This document shows, in pieces, positions 1 to 8,730 of a DNA stretch of 64,000 bases. Made by a program: the position numbers and the translations under genes. The notes beneath the pieces were generated by a model. That model was not told the origin of the DNA and searched no databases. It worked only from the letters and a program-made list of their open reading frames with translations. The DNA comes from Massilia antarctica (lineage in GTDB: Bacteria > Pseudomonadota > Gammaproteobacteria > Burkholderiales > Burkholderiaceae_D): the NCBI RefSeq assembly GCF_015689335.1, contig NZ_CP065053.1:1612001-1676000 (forward strand), given 5' to 3'. The number at the start of each line of letters is the position of its first letter. The first letter of the stretch is position 1.

Positions 1-80
1 ACGTCCCTGCCTCTGCGCACACCATTAAGACGTTTCGCCAATGAATGGGACTTCTGTCAATGTGCGTCTAAGGGGGTGAC

Positions 81-692
81 TTACAGCACGCGCCGGAAGG
101 TTTGCCTTACCCGCTCGCGGTTGCCGCAATCGAAATGCCACCATTCGCTGGCGATGCCGACAAATCCGCCCTGCGCCATCGCCGCGCGCAGCAGTTGGCG
201 ATTGTCCAGCTGCTGTCGGGTCAGTTCGCCACGCGCCAGCAGCAGCGCCTCGCGCGCCGGGTGCGAGCGCTCGCTCATGTCGTCGAAGGCGGTGCCCATG
301 TCGAGTTCGCGCCCATCCTCGCCGAGAAGGGTGATATCGAGCGCCATGCCGAAGGAGTGGATGGAACCGCGCTCGGGTGGGGCCAGGTACATGCGCAGGC
401 CGGTGCCGCCGAGCGCATCCCACAGCGCTTCCTGCACCCGCTGCGGACGCAGCGCGTCGAGGATCAGCGCGGTGCAGCCGGGCCGCTCGTGCGCCAGCCA
501 GGCCACCACCCGCTCCAGCGCGGCGGCGGCGTCGCGGTGCAGCCAGGCGCAGTCGAACGGCGAATACAGGTCGCGCCCGGTGAAGTTGTCGACACCAGCA
601 TAGCGCAAGTCGACCGCGATGCCGGCAATATCGGACAAGTGCCGGAAGTCGGCGCTCAGCCCAAGCTGTTCGATCGGCAAGCCCTCGATCAT
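81..692 (-). CDS. ddpX: D-alanyl-D-alanine dipeptidase, VanX/DdpX type (peptidase M15D)
   Basis: Zinc peptidase of about 203 residues that should split D-Ala-D-Ala into two D-Ala, here probably from salvaged muropeptides. Both M15D zinc motifs are visible: SIHSFGMALD (SxHxxGxAxD) in the middle and EWWHFD near the C-terminus. The reading frame stays open upstream, but family length and the sequence MIEGLPIEQ favour the start at 692. It is the last gene of the minus-strand salvage operon, 83 bp after the amidase gene. No signal peptide is seen, so it is probably cytoplasmic. The free D-Ala could feed the dadA product upstream of the operon. Confidence 0.88.
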   Translation of the reverse strand: MIEGLPIEQLGLSADFRHLSDIAGIAVDLRYAGVDNFTGRDLYSPFDCAWLHRDAAAALERVVAWLAHERPGCTALILDALRPQRVQEALWDALGGTGLRMYLAPPERGSIHSFGMALDITLLGEDGRELDMGTAFDDMSERSHPAREALLLARGELTRQQLDNRQLLRAAMAQGGFVGIASEWWHFDCGNRERVRQTFRRVL

Positions 693-775
693 GATGGCGC
701 CCCGATCGTCCCCGCCTGCATGATGGCGTGGAACACGTCGATGTGGCGCAGGCGCATGATGCGGTCCCCGTCCTG

Positions 776-1570
776 TTATGCCGCTGGCTTGGCGGCGGGT
801 GTGGTCAGCGCGTCGAGCAGGGCTGCCGTTTCGGCGTCCGGCGTACCGTCGATGTTGGCCGGGCGGTATTTCATCTGGAAGGCGCCGATGACGTTGCGGG
901 TCGCTTCGTCGAGCAGGCCGGTCTGCGGCAGCGCGTAGCCGACCGTCGCCAGGCGCGCCTGGAACCAGGCCACGTCGGGCAGCAGCAGGTCGTACACGGG
1001 ACGCGCGGCGGCGACCCTGGCGGCGTCGGGCCAGACCGCCAGGCCGTGCTGGGCCAGCTGGAACCACGGGAACATCGGTCCCGGATCCTGCTTGCGCTGG
1101 GGGGCGATGTCGCTGTGGCCGAGGATGTTTTCCGGCGGGATGTTGTGGCGCTTGACGATGTCTTGCAGCAGCACGATCAGGCGGTCCACCTGGGCTTGCG
1201 GGAAGGGATACCAGATGCGCCCGCCCGAGGTGGTGGTGAAGCCGGGATTGACGATTTCGATGCCGATCGAGTTACCGTTGAGCAGGGTGTAGTTTTTCCA
1301 GTTCGATACGCCGGCGTGGTTGGACTGGCGCGTTTCATCGACCAGTCCGTAGACGACGGGGGTGGCTTCGTCGGTCAGCAGGTAGTGGCTGCTGACCGTT
1401 TGCTCGGTCAAGACCTTGATCGATTGCGGCAGGTTGATGGCCGTGTAGTGCAGGATGACGAACTTGACCCTGCTGCTCTGGCCCTTGGCCGAGTAGCTGT
1501 GGTCGATGGCGGGGCCGGTGGCGCAGCCGGACAGCAGGGCGATCAGGAGGGTGGCGAGCAGGGTTTTCAT
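776..1570 (-). CDS. amiD: N-acetylmuramoyl-L-alanine amidase, AmiD-like lipoprotein
   Basis: Protein of 264 residues with a lipoprotein signal (lipobox LLSGC near residue 15). An Amidase_2 (PGRP-like) domain follows with zinc-ligand type segments VILHYTA and LGHSDIAP, and a PG_binding_1-type helical domain ends the protein (LATVGYALPQTG... and FQMKYRP). The family cuts the MurNAc-L-Ala amide in the periplasm and releases peptides from muropeptides or murein. The start at the methionine before KTLLATLL is chosen for the signal peptide. No Shine-Dalgarno is seen; five hexanucleotide repeats lie directly before it. Confidence 0.88.
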   Translation of the reverse strand: MKTLLATLLIALLSGCATGPAIDHSYSAKGQSSRVKFVILHYTAINLPQSIKVLTEQTVSSHYLLTDEATPVVYGLVDETRQSNHAGVSNWKNYTLLNGNSIGIEIVNPGFTTTSGGRIWYPFPQAQVDRLIVLLQDIVKRHNIPPENILGHSDIAPQRKQDPGPMFPWFQLAQHGLAVWPDAARVAAARPVYDLLLPDVAWFQARLATVGYALPQTGLLDEATRNVIGAFQMKYRPANIDGTPDAETAALLDALTTPAAKPAA

Positions 1571-1577
1571 GGGCAAA

Positions 1578-1607
1578 GGTAGAGGTAGAGGTAACGGTAG
1601 CGGTAGC
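1578..1607. repeat. Hexanucleotide tandem repeat in the amidase leader
   Basis: Five consecutive hexamers (GGTAGA, GGTAGA, GGTAAC, GGTAGC, GGTAGC on the plus strand) end 7 nt before the amiD start codon, where a ribosome-binding site would be expected. On the mRNA they read as YCUACC/GUUACC units. The frame is open through them (Leu-Pro repeats), so copy-number change would not shift frame but could alter spacing or leader structure. Confidence 0.7.
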
Positions 1608-1618
1608 GTTGAATTTAC

Positions 1619-1711
1619 CCCCGTCGTTCCCGCGCAGGCGGGAACCCAAGTTCGCCGCTCAGTCGTTAGCTGCGGCACGAACTTGGGCTCCCGCCTCCGC
1701 GGGAGCGACGG
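1619..1711. repeat. Paired REP-like inverted elements (BIME-like)
   Basis: Two imperfect copies of a palindromic unit face each other. The left copy is CCGTCGTTCCCGCGCAGG, then CGGGAACCCAAGTTCG. The right copy reads CGAACTTGGGCTCCCGCC, then GCGGGAGCGACGG. Each half folds into a short GC hairpin (TCCCGCxxxxGCGGGA), and the two halves pair with each other. They occupy the gap between the kinase and amidase genes. The motif is like the widespread proteobacterial repeat GTCATTCCCGC...GCGGGAAT, a class linked to RAYT transposases. Confidence 0.75.
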
Positions 1712-1732
1712 AGGTGGCGCGAATGACGGCGC

Positions 1733-2629
1733 TCAGGTCCAGGCCGCGGCAATCCGCGCCGCAGCATGATGAGCGCGGGCCGTCGTCTGCGTCAAGCCTA
1801 TCGTATCCGGCAAGCCGGCGCGCATCGTGTTCACTATCAAGGGATGGAGTGCGGCGGCGCGGCCCGCCAGCACCACCGGCCTTGTGCCAAAACGCGCCGT
1901 CAAGGCCAGCGCCAGGCGCGCCAGTTCGAATCCCGCTTCCTTCAGGATCGCGGCCGCCACAGGATCGGCCTCGGCACTGGCAGCCACCGCCAGCGCCAGC
2001 CGGCCCACCTCGCCGCGTTCCTGTCCATAGATGAACTGGCGCGACAGCGCCCAATCGTCGCCGCCAATCTGCGCGAACACCGCCTGCGCCATGGGCGACG
2101 CGCGCCAGCGGCCCGGTTCTTCATCCTCATTGCGCCAGATGTGGCGCAGCGCCTCGCGCGCGATCCAGAAGCCGCCACCGCCATCGTCGAGCATCACGCC
2201 ACGGCCGCCGGCGCGGTGGAACACGCCGCCAGCATCGATCCAGGCGCCGATCGAGCCGGTGCCGGCATACACCAGATAGCCCTCGCCCGGCGCAAAACTG
2301 GCGAGATAGGCGATTTCGATATCGCTGCACAGCACGACCTTTTCATCCGGCAAGCCGAGCGGGCCGGCCAGCCACTGCCGCAGTTGCGCGCCATCGCCGC
2401 CGAAGCCGGTCAGCCCGGCGCGCACCGCCTGCGGCCGCCCATGGGCCAGCACCGTGGCCGCCAGCGCGGCAAAACTGGCTTGCACCTTGGCATGCCCGTC
2501 CGCGCTGCCCATCTGCAAGGCGGACAAACCGGCCACCTCGCCCTCGGCCACGATCGCGCCGTCGGCCGCCGCCAGCGCCCAGCGCGTGCGGGTGCCGCCG
2601 GCATCGATGCCGAGGCCCGCTCCACTCAT
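1733..2629 (-). CDS. BadF/BadG-type amino-sugar kinase (GlcNAc or MurNAc kinase, MurK/NAGK-like)
   Basis: ASKHA-fold kinase of 298 residues. The phosphate-1 loop GIDAGGTRTRWAL is at residues 7-19, the phosphate-2 loop VYAGTGSIG is in the middle, and GGRGVMLDDGGGGFWIAREAL follows, as in N-acetylglucosamine kinases. Some members (MurK of Clostridium acetobutylicum) phosphorylate both MurNAc and GlcNAc at C6. Because murQ, which consumes MurNAc-6-phosphate, lies in the same operon and no other MurNAc kinase is present here, MurNAc is a likely substrate (inference). The start codon overlaps the stop of the preceding gene (ATGA-type), which indicates translational coupling. Confidence 0.8.
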   Translation of the reverse strand: MSGAGLGIDAGGTRTRWALAAADGAIVAEGEVAGLSALQMGSADGHAKVQASFAALAATVLAHGRPQAVRAGLTGFGGDGAQLRQWLAGPLGLPDEKVVLCSDIEIAYLASFAPGEGYLVYAGTGSIGAWIDAGGVFHRAGGRGVMLDDGGGGFWIAREALRHIWRNEDEEPGRWRASPMAQAVFAQIGGDDWALSRQFIYGQERGEVGRLALAVAASAEADPVAAAILKEAGFELARLALALTARFGTRPVVLAGRAAALHPLIVNTMRAGLPDTIGLTQTTARAHHAAARIAAAWT

Positions 2630-4272
2630 GGCTTGAGGACCGGAATGCGTTCGCCCTCATTACCCAGGCGGTCCACCGCGCTGACAAACACGGCGCTGGC
2701 AGGGCCGAGTTTGGCGTCGTCCAGCACGGTCCAGTCGGCGCGTGACGCGGGCACCACGGCGAAGCGCCATTCGCCGCCGTGGCGCGACCAGATCGCGTAC
2801 TGCGCATTCGACTTGCCGGCCGTGAGTTTCAGGGCCACGCCGTTACCCTCGCGCCGCGCGGTGACGGTTGGCGGGCCGGGCGCGTCGTCGCCAAGCCACG
2901 GCGAGGCCGGCACCAGCGCCGGGGCGACATAGTGGCCGCTCTTGAGCTGATCGCTGATGCCCTGGCGGTTATCCATCAGCGCCACCATGCTGAAATGCAC
3001 GTGGCCGCCGGCACCAGGACGGCTGCGGGTGACGCCGATCTGCTGCACGATTTCATTGGCCTGGTAGCCCTTGCTGGCAGCCCCGATGCGGCTGGTGAAC
3101 AGGCCCGGCCAGATATGGCGCCGCTTGCCGTTCTGCCCCACCCAGTAGTCGAGCAGCACGTCGTACGCTTGCGGGGCCTGGCCGATGGCCCAGTACAGCT
3201 GGGGCGAAAGATAGTCGAGCCAGCCGCTGGCGAGCCACAGTTCGGCGTCGGCGTACAACTTGTCGTACTGGCTGAAACCGACGATGCCGCGCGGGCGCCG
3301 GTCCGGACGGCCGATGCCGAAGGGACTGATGCCGAAACGCACCCAGCTTTTCTCGCGGTGGATGCCTGCGTACAAGGCTTCGATCAGCTTGTTGACATTC
3401 TGGCGGCGCCAGTCGGCACGCTCCAGCTTGCCGCCGGAGAGCAGATAGCGCTGCCAGGCGGGCTGGTCGGGAAACTCCAGCTCGGCCTTGGGCACATAGG
3501 CGCCGTCGAGCGCAGCCGTTTCCGCGCCGCTGGCGCCGGGCGCTTCGATCGGATACGGATAGAAATAGTCGTCCAGGTGCACGCCATCGATATCGTAGCG
3601 GCGCACCACGTCCAGAATCACGTCCAGGGTGTGTTTGGACGCCGATTCTTCGCCCGGGTCCATCCACAAAAAGCGCCCATAACTCTTCACCGCCGCCGGA
3701 TTGGCCTTGGAAATATGGTCGTGCGAGGGGGGCGACTTGGCGGTAGCATGGCGCGCGCGGTAAGGGTTGAACCAGGCGTGCAATTCCAGTCCGCGCGCAT
3801 GGGCTTGCGTGACCCAGAACTTGAGCGGGTCGTACCACGGTTGCGGCGCCTGGCCCTGGGTGCCGCTCAGGTACTCGGTCCACGGTTCCAGCTTGGAGGG
3901 ATAGATGGCGTCGGCGCTCGGCCGCACCTGCAACACGATGGCGTTCAGGTTCATGGCCTTGGCGCGGTCCAGAATGGCGAGCGCCTCGGCCTGCTGTTTC
4001 TCGGCCGGCAGGTTGGCGCGCGAGGGCCAGTCGATATTGGCCACCGTCGACACCCAGGCGGCGCGAAATTCGCGCGGCGCCAGCGGCGGCACGGTCTCGC
4101 TGCCACCCTGGATGGTGGCCGGACTGGGCACCACGCCCACGGCCCCGCCCGTTCCCGCCTCCGGCGTGGCCGTGGTACACGCTGTCATCAACCCGCCCAG
4201 CGCCATGGCGCCGGCTACCCCTGCTAGCGCGAATGCGCGTCTTGTCCTGTTCGGCTGCAAACCATTCCCCAA
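2626..4272 (-). CDS. GHL10-family glycosyl hydrolase lipoprotein (YddW/DigH-like)
   Basis: Exported protein of about 548 residues. An RR-containing signal segment ends in the lipobox LMTAC. The catalytic GHL10 (glycosyl-hydrolase-like 10, formerly DUF187) TIM barrel follows, with REFRAAWVSTVANIDWPS and DIDGVHLDDYFYPYP carrying the family acidic residues. A small beta domain closes the protein. E. coli DigH/YddW of this family cleaves denuded glycan strands, which are the product left by amidases; that fits the AmiD gene two positions downstream. The first available start is TTG at 4272, with a second TTG at 4260 behind a GGGGA sequence. The nearest ATG would remove part of the signal. Confidence 0.82.
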   Translation of the reverse strand: MGNGLQPNRTRRAFALAGVAGAMALGGLMTACTTATPEAGTGGAVGVVPSPATIQGGSETVPPLAPREFRAAWVSTVANIDWPSRANLPAEKQQAEALAILDRAKAMNLNAIVLQVRPSADAIYPSKLEPWTEYLSGTQGQAPQPWYDPLKFWVTQAHARGLELHAWFNPYRARHATAKSPPSHDHISKANPAAVKSYGRFLWMDPGEESASKHTLDVILDVVRRYDIDGVHLDDYFYPYPIEAPGASGAETAALDGAYVPKAELEFPDQPAWQRYLLSGGKLERADWRRQNVNKLIEALYAGIHREKSWVRFGISPFGIGRPDRRPRGIVGFSQYDKLYADAELWLASGWLDYLSPQLYWAIGQAPQAYDVLLDYWVGQNGKRRHIWPGLFTSRIGAASKGYQANEIVQQIGVTRSRPGAGGHVHFSMVALMDNRQGISDQLKSGHYVAPALVPASPWLGDDAPGPPTVTARREGNGVALKLTAGKSNAQYAIWSRHGGEWRFAVVPASRADWTVLDDAKLGPASAVFVSAVDRLGNEGERIPVLKP

Positions 4273-4273
4273 T

Positions 4274-5398
4274 CTAAACTTTTACAAACCACTTCCTGCG
4301 CCACATCCACCATGCAAGCAAGAACATCGCCGCGTTAAACAGCAGAGCATAAAGCAAAGAGCTGTTCACAGGCGACACGCCTAGCGCACTCACCTGTGCA
4401 TACAGGCGTTGCGCCAGGGTCACACCGCCGACCTCGATAAAGCCCAGCATTGTAGACACCAGCCCGGAAAACGCGAAAATGAACAGCGCGTTCATGCCGT
4501 AGATAATCAATGGCGTGCTCCAGCGCGCCGCCGCGCTGCGCAACGGGAGGTGGGGATTGGCGTCGAGCAGCCAGTAAAAGCTGGAAAATACGATCAGCGC
4601 CCAGCCCGTCATGAACAGGCAGAAAGATGGTGTCCACAGGCTCTTGTTGATCGGCATGAGCACGACGTCGAGCACGGCGCCGATCCACAGCAGGGCCAGG
4701 CCGGCCAGCAGCATCCAGACGGTCTGTTCGGTGCGCGAGTGGCTTGAGAGCAGCCAGCGCCCCGCCAGCACGCCCAGCAACTGGCTGCACAGGGCCGGAA
4801 TGGTCGAGAGCAAACCTTCCGGGTCCCAGGTCTTGGACTGAGGCCACAGGTGGCCGTCCAGCAGCAGGCGGTCGATCCAGGCGCCGACGTCCTGGCCCGG
4901 TTCGAGCACGCCGGCGCCGATGCCGGGCACCGGCACCCGCAGCATCAGCACGCTGTAGAGCGCCAGCAGGCCGATAATCCACAGCACTTGCTGGCGCCAG
5001 CTGAAATACAGCACGATGGGCGCGGCCAGCAGGGTGCAGATGGCGATGCGCTGCAGCACGCCGGGAATGCGCACGGTGGACAGGTCGAAGCCGGGGATCA
5101 GGTTCAGCGCCAGGCCGATCAGGAAGATGATGGCGGCGCGCACGGCCAGCTTGCGCAGCAGGGTCGGCTTGTCGGCCCCGGCCGCGGCCAGGCGCCCTAG
5201 CGAGAGCGCCATCGAGACCCCGCCGATGAAGAGAAAAAAGGGGAAAATCCAGTCGGTGAAGGTCCAGCCATGCCAGTGGGCGTGCTCCAGCTGGGAATAC
5301 AGGTGGCTCCAGTCGCCCGGATTGTTGACCAGGGTCATGGCCGCAATGGTGAAGCCGCGGAAGGCGTCCAGCGAGGCAAGGCGGGCTGGCGCCGTCAT
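4274..5398 (-). CDS. nagX: NagX/COG4299 (DUF5009) polytopic membrane protein, heparan-alpha-glucosaminide N-acetyltransferase-like
   Basis: Integral membrane protein of 374 residues with about ten hydrophobic segments. The N-terminus RLASLDAFRGFTIAAMTLVNNPGDW is the hallmark of the acyltransferase-3/YeiB-like COG4299 family. Members recur next to GlcNAc and MurNAc catabolic genes (NagX), and a related protein in Tannerella is, as I recall, proposed as a MurNAc transporter; I cannot check that here. Role here: transport or modification of an amino sugar at the inner membrane. The start at 5398 overlaps the stop of the upstream permease gene (ATGA). Its stop is 1 nt before the TTG start of the glycosyl hydrolase gene. 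Confidence 0.82.
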   Translation of the reverse strand: MTAPARLASLDAFRGFTIAAMTLVNNPGDWSHLYSQLEHAHWHGWTFTDWIFPFFLFIGGVSMALSLGRLAAAGADKPTLLRKLAVRAAIIFLIGLALNLIPGFDLSTVRIPGVLQRIAICTLLAAPIVLYFSWRQQVLWIIGLLALYSVLMLRVPVPGIGAGVLEPGQDVGAWIDRLLLDGHLWPQSKTWDPEGLLSTIPALCSQLLGVLAGRWLLSSHSRTEQTVWMLLAGLALLWIGAVLDVVLMPINKSLWTPSFCLFMTGWALIVFSSFYWLLDANPHLPLRSAAARWSTPLIIYGMNALFIFAFSGLVSTMLGFIEVGGVTLAQRLYAQVSALGVSPVNSSLLYALLFNAAMFLLAWWMWRRKWFVKV

Positions 5399-6669
5399 TT
5401 GTCCGTCTTCTTGCCAAATTCCGGATCGATCTTCACCAGCGCCGCCATGATGAAGGCCGGAATGGTCATCAGGCACACGTAGATGAAGAAATGCTGGTAC
5501 CCAAGGAATTCCTGGATTTTGCCGCTGTACATGCCCGGCACCATCATGCCGAGTGCCATCAGCCCGGTACAGATGGCGTAGTGGGCCGTTTTATGTTCGC
5601 CGTCCGAGACCATGATCATGTACAGCATCATGGCGGTGAAACCGAAACCGTAGCCGAACTGCTCCAGCGCGATGCTGGCGGCGATCAGCATGAAATTCTG
5701 CGGCAAGGCAGTGGCCAGGAAGACGAACACGACGTCGGGAATGTGTACCGCGAACACCATCAGCCACAGGCAGCGTTTCAGGCCCAGGCGCGAAATCAGG
5801 AAGCCGCCCAGCAGGCCGCCCAGGGTCAGCGCGATAATGCCGATGGTGCTGTAAGCGAGCCCGATCTGCGAGGTCGTCATGCCGAGGCCACCCTTGATGA
5901 CCGGATCCTTCATGAAGGGAATCGCCAGCTTGAGCAACTGCGATTCGCCCAGGCGGAACGTGAGAATGAAGCCGAGGATCAGCCAAATGTCGCGCTTGCC
6001 GAAAAAAGAGGCAAAGGTGGCAAAGAATTCGGCCAGTTTGTTGTCGCCCCCAGGCACGGTCTGGTCCTCGGCCGGGCGCTCCAGCACCACGCTGTGATAG
6101 GCGAACAGGCCCACGAACAGCGCCGCCAGCACGGAGAACGTGACCGTCCAGGCAAAGACCGCGTCGCCGGTGCGGGTGGTCAGATGGCCGGCCAGCATGC
6201 CCATGGCGCCGCCGCCGGCAATCGTGGCCAGCCGGTAAAAGGTACTGCGCACGCCGACAAAGGCGGCTTGCTGGTATTGCTTCAAGCCCAGCATATAAAA
6301 ACCGTCGGCGGCGATATCGTGGGTGGCGGAAAAGAAAGCCATCACCCACAGCACACCCAGGCTGATCTGGAACCAGCCCGGCAAGTGCATGGTGAAGCCG
6401 ACCGCGCCCAGCCCGGCGCCGATGGCCAGCTGCATGTTGACGATCCACCAGCGCTTGGTGCGCACCAGGTCGACCAGGGGCGACCAGAGCGGCTTGATGA
6501 CCCAGGGCAGGTACAGCCAGCTGGTGTAGAAGGCGATATCGTCGTTGCTCACGCCGCGGTCCTTGTACATCAGGACCGACAGGGTCATCACCACCACATA
6601 GGGAATGGCTTGGCCGAAATACAGGGAAGGCACCCACAGCCACGGACTTTTCTGTTGCGCAGTTTGCAT
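5395..6669 (-). CDS. AmpG-like MFS permease (muropeptide/amino-sugar uptake)
   Basis: Major facilitator protein of 424 residues with roughly 12-14 hydrophobic segments. The start, near PSLYFGQAIPYVVVMTLSVLMYKD, and the internal segments SATHDIAADGFYMLGL and GFGFTAMMLYMIMVSDGEHKTAHYA match the AmpG/PAT branch (compare AmpG, which imports GlcNAc-anhydroMurNAc peptides). The neighbourhood of murQ, the sugar kinase, amidase and dipeptidase supports import of cell-wall fragments. The start at 6669 is preferred over an upstream extension that lacks membrane character. It follows murQ by 64 bp. Confidence 0.82.
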   Translation of the reverse strand: MQTAQQKSPWLWVPSLYFGQAIPYVVVMTLSVLMYKDRGVSNDDIAFYTSWLYLPWVIKPLWSPLVDLVRTKRWWIVNMQLAIGAGLGAVGFTMHLPGWFQISLGVLWVMAFFSATHDIAADGFYMLGLKQYQQAAFVGVRSTFYRLATIAGGGAMGMLAGHLTTRTGDAVFAWTVTFSVLAALFVGLFAYHSVVLERPAEDQTVPGGDNKLAEFFATFASFFGKRDIWLILGFILTFRLGESQLLKLAIPFMKDPVIKGGLGMTTSQIGLAYSTIGIIALTLGGLLGGFLISRLGLKRCLWLMVFAVHIPDVVFVFLATALPQNFMLIAASIALEQFGYGFGFTAMMLYMIMVSDGEHKTAHYAICTGLMALGMMVPGMYSGKIQEFLGYQHFFIYVCLMTIPAFIMAALVKIDPEFGKKTDK

Positions 6670-6733
6670 AATTCTTTCGTGATCATGCAGGCCGGACGGC
6701 CGCCGCCGCCCCGCGCAAGCCACGCACAGACAG

Positions 6734-7615
6734 TCAGGCGGCCAGTGCCTGGCGCACGCTGCCGCGCGCGCTCTCAAGCAAGACCCTGGCCTGGGCGATA
6801 CTGGTTTTTTTGGTCAGGGCCACGATGGCGACCTTGACATGGAAATCGCATTGTTCCAGCACCGCGCGGGCGGCGGCCTCGTCGGCGCCGGTGGCAAACA
6901 TCGTCAGGCGGACCGCGCGCAGCACCAGCTTGGCATTGGTTGGCTTCAAGTCTACCATCAGGTTGCCGTAGACCTTGTGTAAACGCACCATCAGGGCGCT
7001 CGAAAAGGTGTTCAGGGCAATTTTCTGGGATGTGCCGGCTTTCAGCCTGGTGCTGCCGGAAATGATTTCCGGGCCGGTATCGAGCGTGATGCCGATCTGC
7101 GCTTCGCGCACCACGGGCGCGTCGGGATTGTTGGCGAAGCCGATTGTCAGGGCGCCGGCCGCGGCGGCGGCGCGCAGGGCGCCCAGCACGTAGGGCGTGG
7201 CGCCGGAGGCGGCCAGCAGCAGCACCACGTCGTCGCGCCCCGGGTTGAGCGCGCGCAGGTCGGCCGCGCCCTGGGCGCTGTCATCCTCGGCGCCTTCGAC
7301 GGCGACGAACATGGCGTCGATGCCGCCGGCCAGCAGCGCCAGCGCGCGCTCGTGCGGCCAGGAAAAGGTGGGGTACAGTTCAACGCTGTCGAGCACGCCG
7401 AGGCGGCCCGAGGTGCCGGCGCCCACATACATGAGGCGCCCGCCGGCATCGATGCGCGGCAGGGCGGCCGTGACGGCGGCGGCAATCTGGCCGGACGCGG
7501 CGTGCACCGCGCGCACGGCGCCGAACTGGTCGTCGATGAGGGTGTCGACCAGTTCGGCGGTGGGGTACAGATCCAGGTCCGCATGCTGCCGGTCGGGGGT
7601 TTCTGTGTTCAACAT
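6734..7615 (-). CDS. murQ: N-acetylmuramic acid 6-phosphate etherase
   Basis: SIS-fold lyase of 293 residues that splits MurNAc-6-phosphate into GlcNAc-6-phosphate and D-lactate. The signatures are plain: LMYVGAGTSGRLGVLDSVELYPTF around residues 60-85, GFANNPDAPV, and GPEIISGSTRLKAGTSQKIALN, all conserved in MurQ. Length is normal. It is the first enzyme gene of the salvage operon, and the GntR regulator gene lies upstream in the same orientation. About 1.3 kb of foreign DNA carrying a toxin-antitoxin pair now separates them, so murQ may need its own promoter between 7616 and 7660. Confidence 0.95.
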   Translation of the reverse strand: MLNTETPDRQHADLDLYPTAELVDTLIDDQFGAVRAVHAASGQIAAAVTAALPRIDAGGRLMYVGAGTSGRLGVLDSVELYPTFSWPHERALALLAGGIDAMFVAVEGAEDDSAQGAADLRALNPGRDDVVLLLAASGATPYVLGALRAAAAAGALTIGFANNPDAPVVREAQIGITLDTGPEIISGSTRLKAGTSQKIALNTFSSALMVRLHKVYGNLMVDLKPTNAKLVLRAVRLTMFATGADEAAARAVLEQCDFHVKVAIVALTKKTSIAQARVLLESARGSVRQALAA

Positions 7616-7662
7616 GGGCCGCTCCGCTGTTTCGACCCCCTAGTGTAATTCCAAACTGCTAA

Positions 7663-7679
7663 GGAAGCGCTGATCAATT
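7663..7679 (+). repeat. Left terminal inverted repeat of the toxin-antitoxin element
   Basis: The 17 bp GGAAGCGCTGATCAATT match the reverse complement of 8938-8954 at 16 of 17 positions. A further TTCTGG block follows a few bases inside both ends. TA dinucleotides flank both outer edges. This has the look of the ends of an IS/MITE-type element. Confidence 0.75.
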
Positions 7680-7888
7680 GACGATTCTGGCTGGCGGCGC
7701 GAAGTTTTTGGGGCTGCGTTTCCGAAGAGCGGCATCGGTGATGTCTCGACCGTTGAGCCAGCCAATTTTTCCGTTTTAAGAGCGTTTTCCTCGCGGCGTT
7801 GACTCACAGGTATATCGTATTGAGCAAGGCGATAACGACCAGAAGTGCGCTAAACTGGTCTCAGGATCAAACCAAAATGAGGTGCCAT

Positions 7889-8293
7889 ATGACAGACCCG
7901 GTGAAGACGCTTGGTCGATCTCGTTGGAAACGACTAAGGGGTGAGGCCGCAGCGTCCCCACGCCAGATGTTTCGTGATACGTCGGTCGAAGTGAACGACA
8001 TTACGGTGCTTTCAGTCAAGAGACGACTCGTAATCAAGATGAAAGAGGTGGCTACCGGCCGCACTGTCATTTTCGGCGAACTGAGCGGCAATGCTTATCG
8101 CAACCGAATCAAGGAGGCAATCAAAAAGACGGATAACGCGAAGCTCGAAGCTCAGGCGCCTGCTGTTGCTGAACCCGCTCAGTCGCCAGACTTGGCGAAG
8201 TTCATGAGCGCCTTTGGCAGCCTTAAAGGAAAGGGTGTCTTCGGCGGTGACGCTGTGGAGTTCCAACGAGAAATGCGCGAAGAATGGCGATAG
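7889..8293 (+). CDS. Putative antitoxin partner of the PIN toxin
   Basis: A 134-residue basic protein that I do not recognise by family. It begins MTDPVKTLGRSRWKRLRGE, has a central beta-rich stretch (DITVLSVKRRLVIKMKEV) and a C-terminal tail ending QREMREEW. Its stop overlaps the toxin start by 10 bp, the classic antitoxin-first arrangement. A start at 7889 is preceded by TGAGG; ATG at 7877, preceded by AGGA, is equally possible. Codon use is AT-richer than the chromosome around it, consistent with transfer. The antitoxin role is inferred from position. Confidence 0.65.
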   Translation: MTDPVKTLGRSRWKRLRGEAAASPRQMFRDTSVEVNDITVLSVKRRLVIKMKEVATGRTVIFGELSGNAYRNRIKEAIKKTDNAKLEAQAPAVAEPAQSPDLAKFMSAFGSLKGKGVFGGDAVEFQREMREEWR

Positions 8294-8730
8294 CATTAAT
8301 TGATACCAATATTGTTATCGACTTCTTCAACGGGGTGCCCGATGCAAGGAAAGAGCTCCTGTATGACACGGACATCGCGATAAGCAACATCACCTACATG
8401 GAGTTTGCTATTGGGTTTCGACGCGACGTTGGTAAGGGAACGATAACGACTGCGGAGTTTGCTGATTCGATGGCGAAGCTCGCCGGCCTCCTTGTTATCC
8501 AGATCAATCAGAAAATCACTGACAAGGCGATCGACATCAGGGCCAACAGCATTCTCGGCCCAAACAGGGGGATCAAACTGCCTGATGCTATCGTTCTCGC
8601 TACTGCGGAATCAGAGGGGCGCTACATGGTCACGCGTGATGTGATGGGGTACACCAGTCCATTAATACGCATGCCGTATCAGCTTAGCGGCGAGGCCGTA
8701 CTGGACTTGAAACTGCCCAAGCCGAGATAA
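8284..8730 (+). CDS. PIN-domain ribonuclease toxin (VapC-like)
   Basis: PIN nuclease of 148 residues. The N-terminal IDTNIVIDFF supplies the first acidic ligands (Asp7, Asp13). ITYMEFAIGF gives the conserved Glu, LPDAIVLATAE the third acid and MVTRDVMGY the last Asp. VapC-type toxins cut tRNA or rRNA when their antitoxin is degraded. The gene overlaps the preceding one by 10 bp, giving coupled translation. GC content is clearly lower than that of flanking genes. Confidence 0.88.
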   Translation: MAIALIDTNIVIDFFNGVPDARKELLYDTDIAISNITYMEFAIGFRRDVGKGTITTAEFADSMAKLAGLLVIQINQKITDKAIDIRANSILGPNRGIKLPDAIVLATAESEGRYMVTRDVMGYTSPLIRMPYQLSGEAVLDLKLPKPR

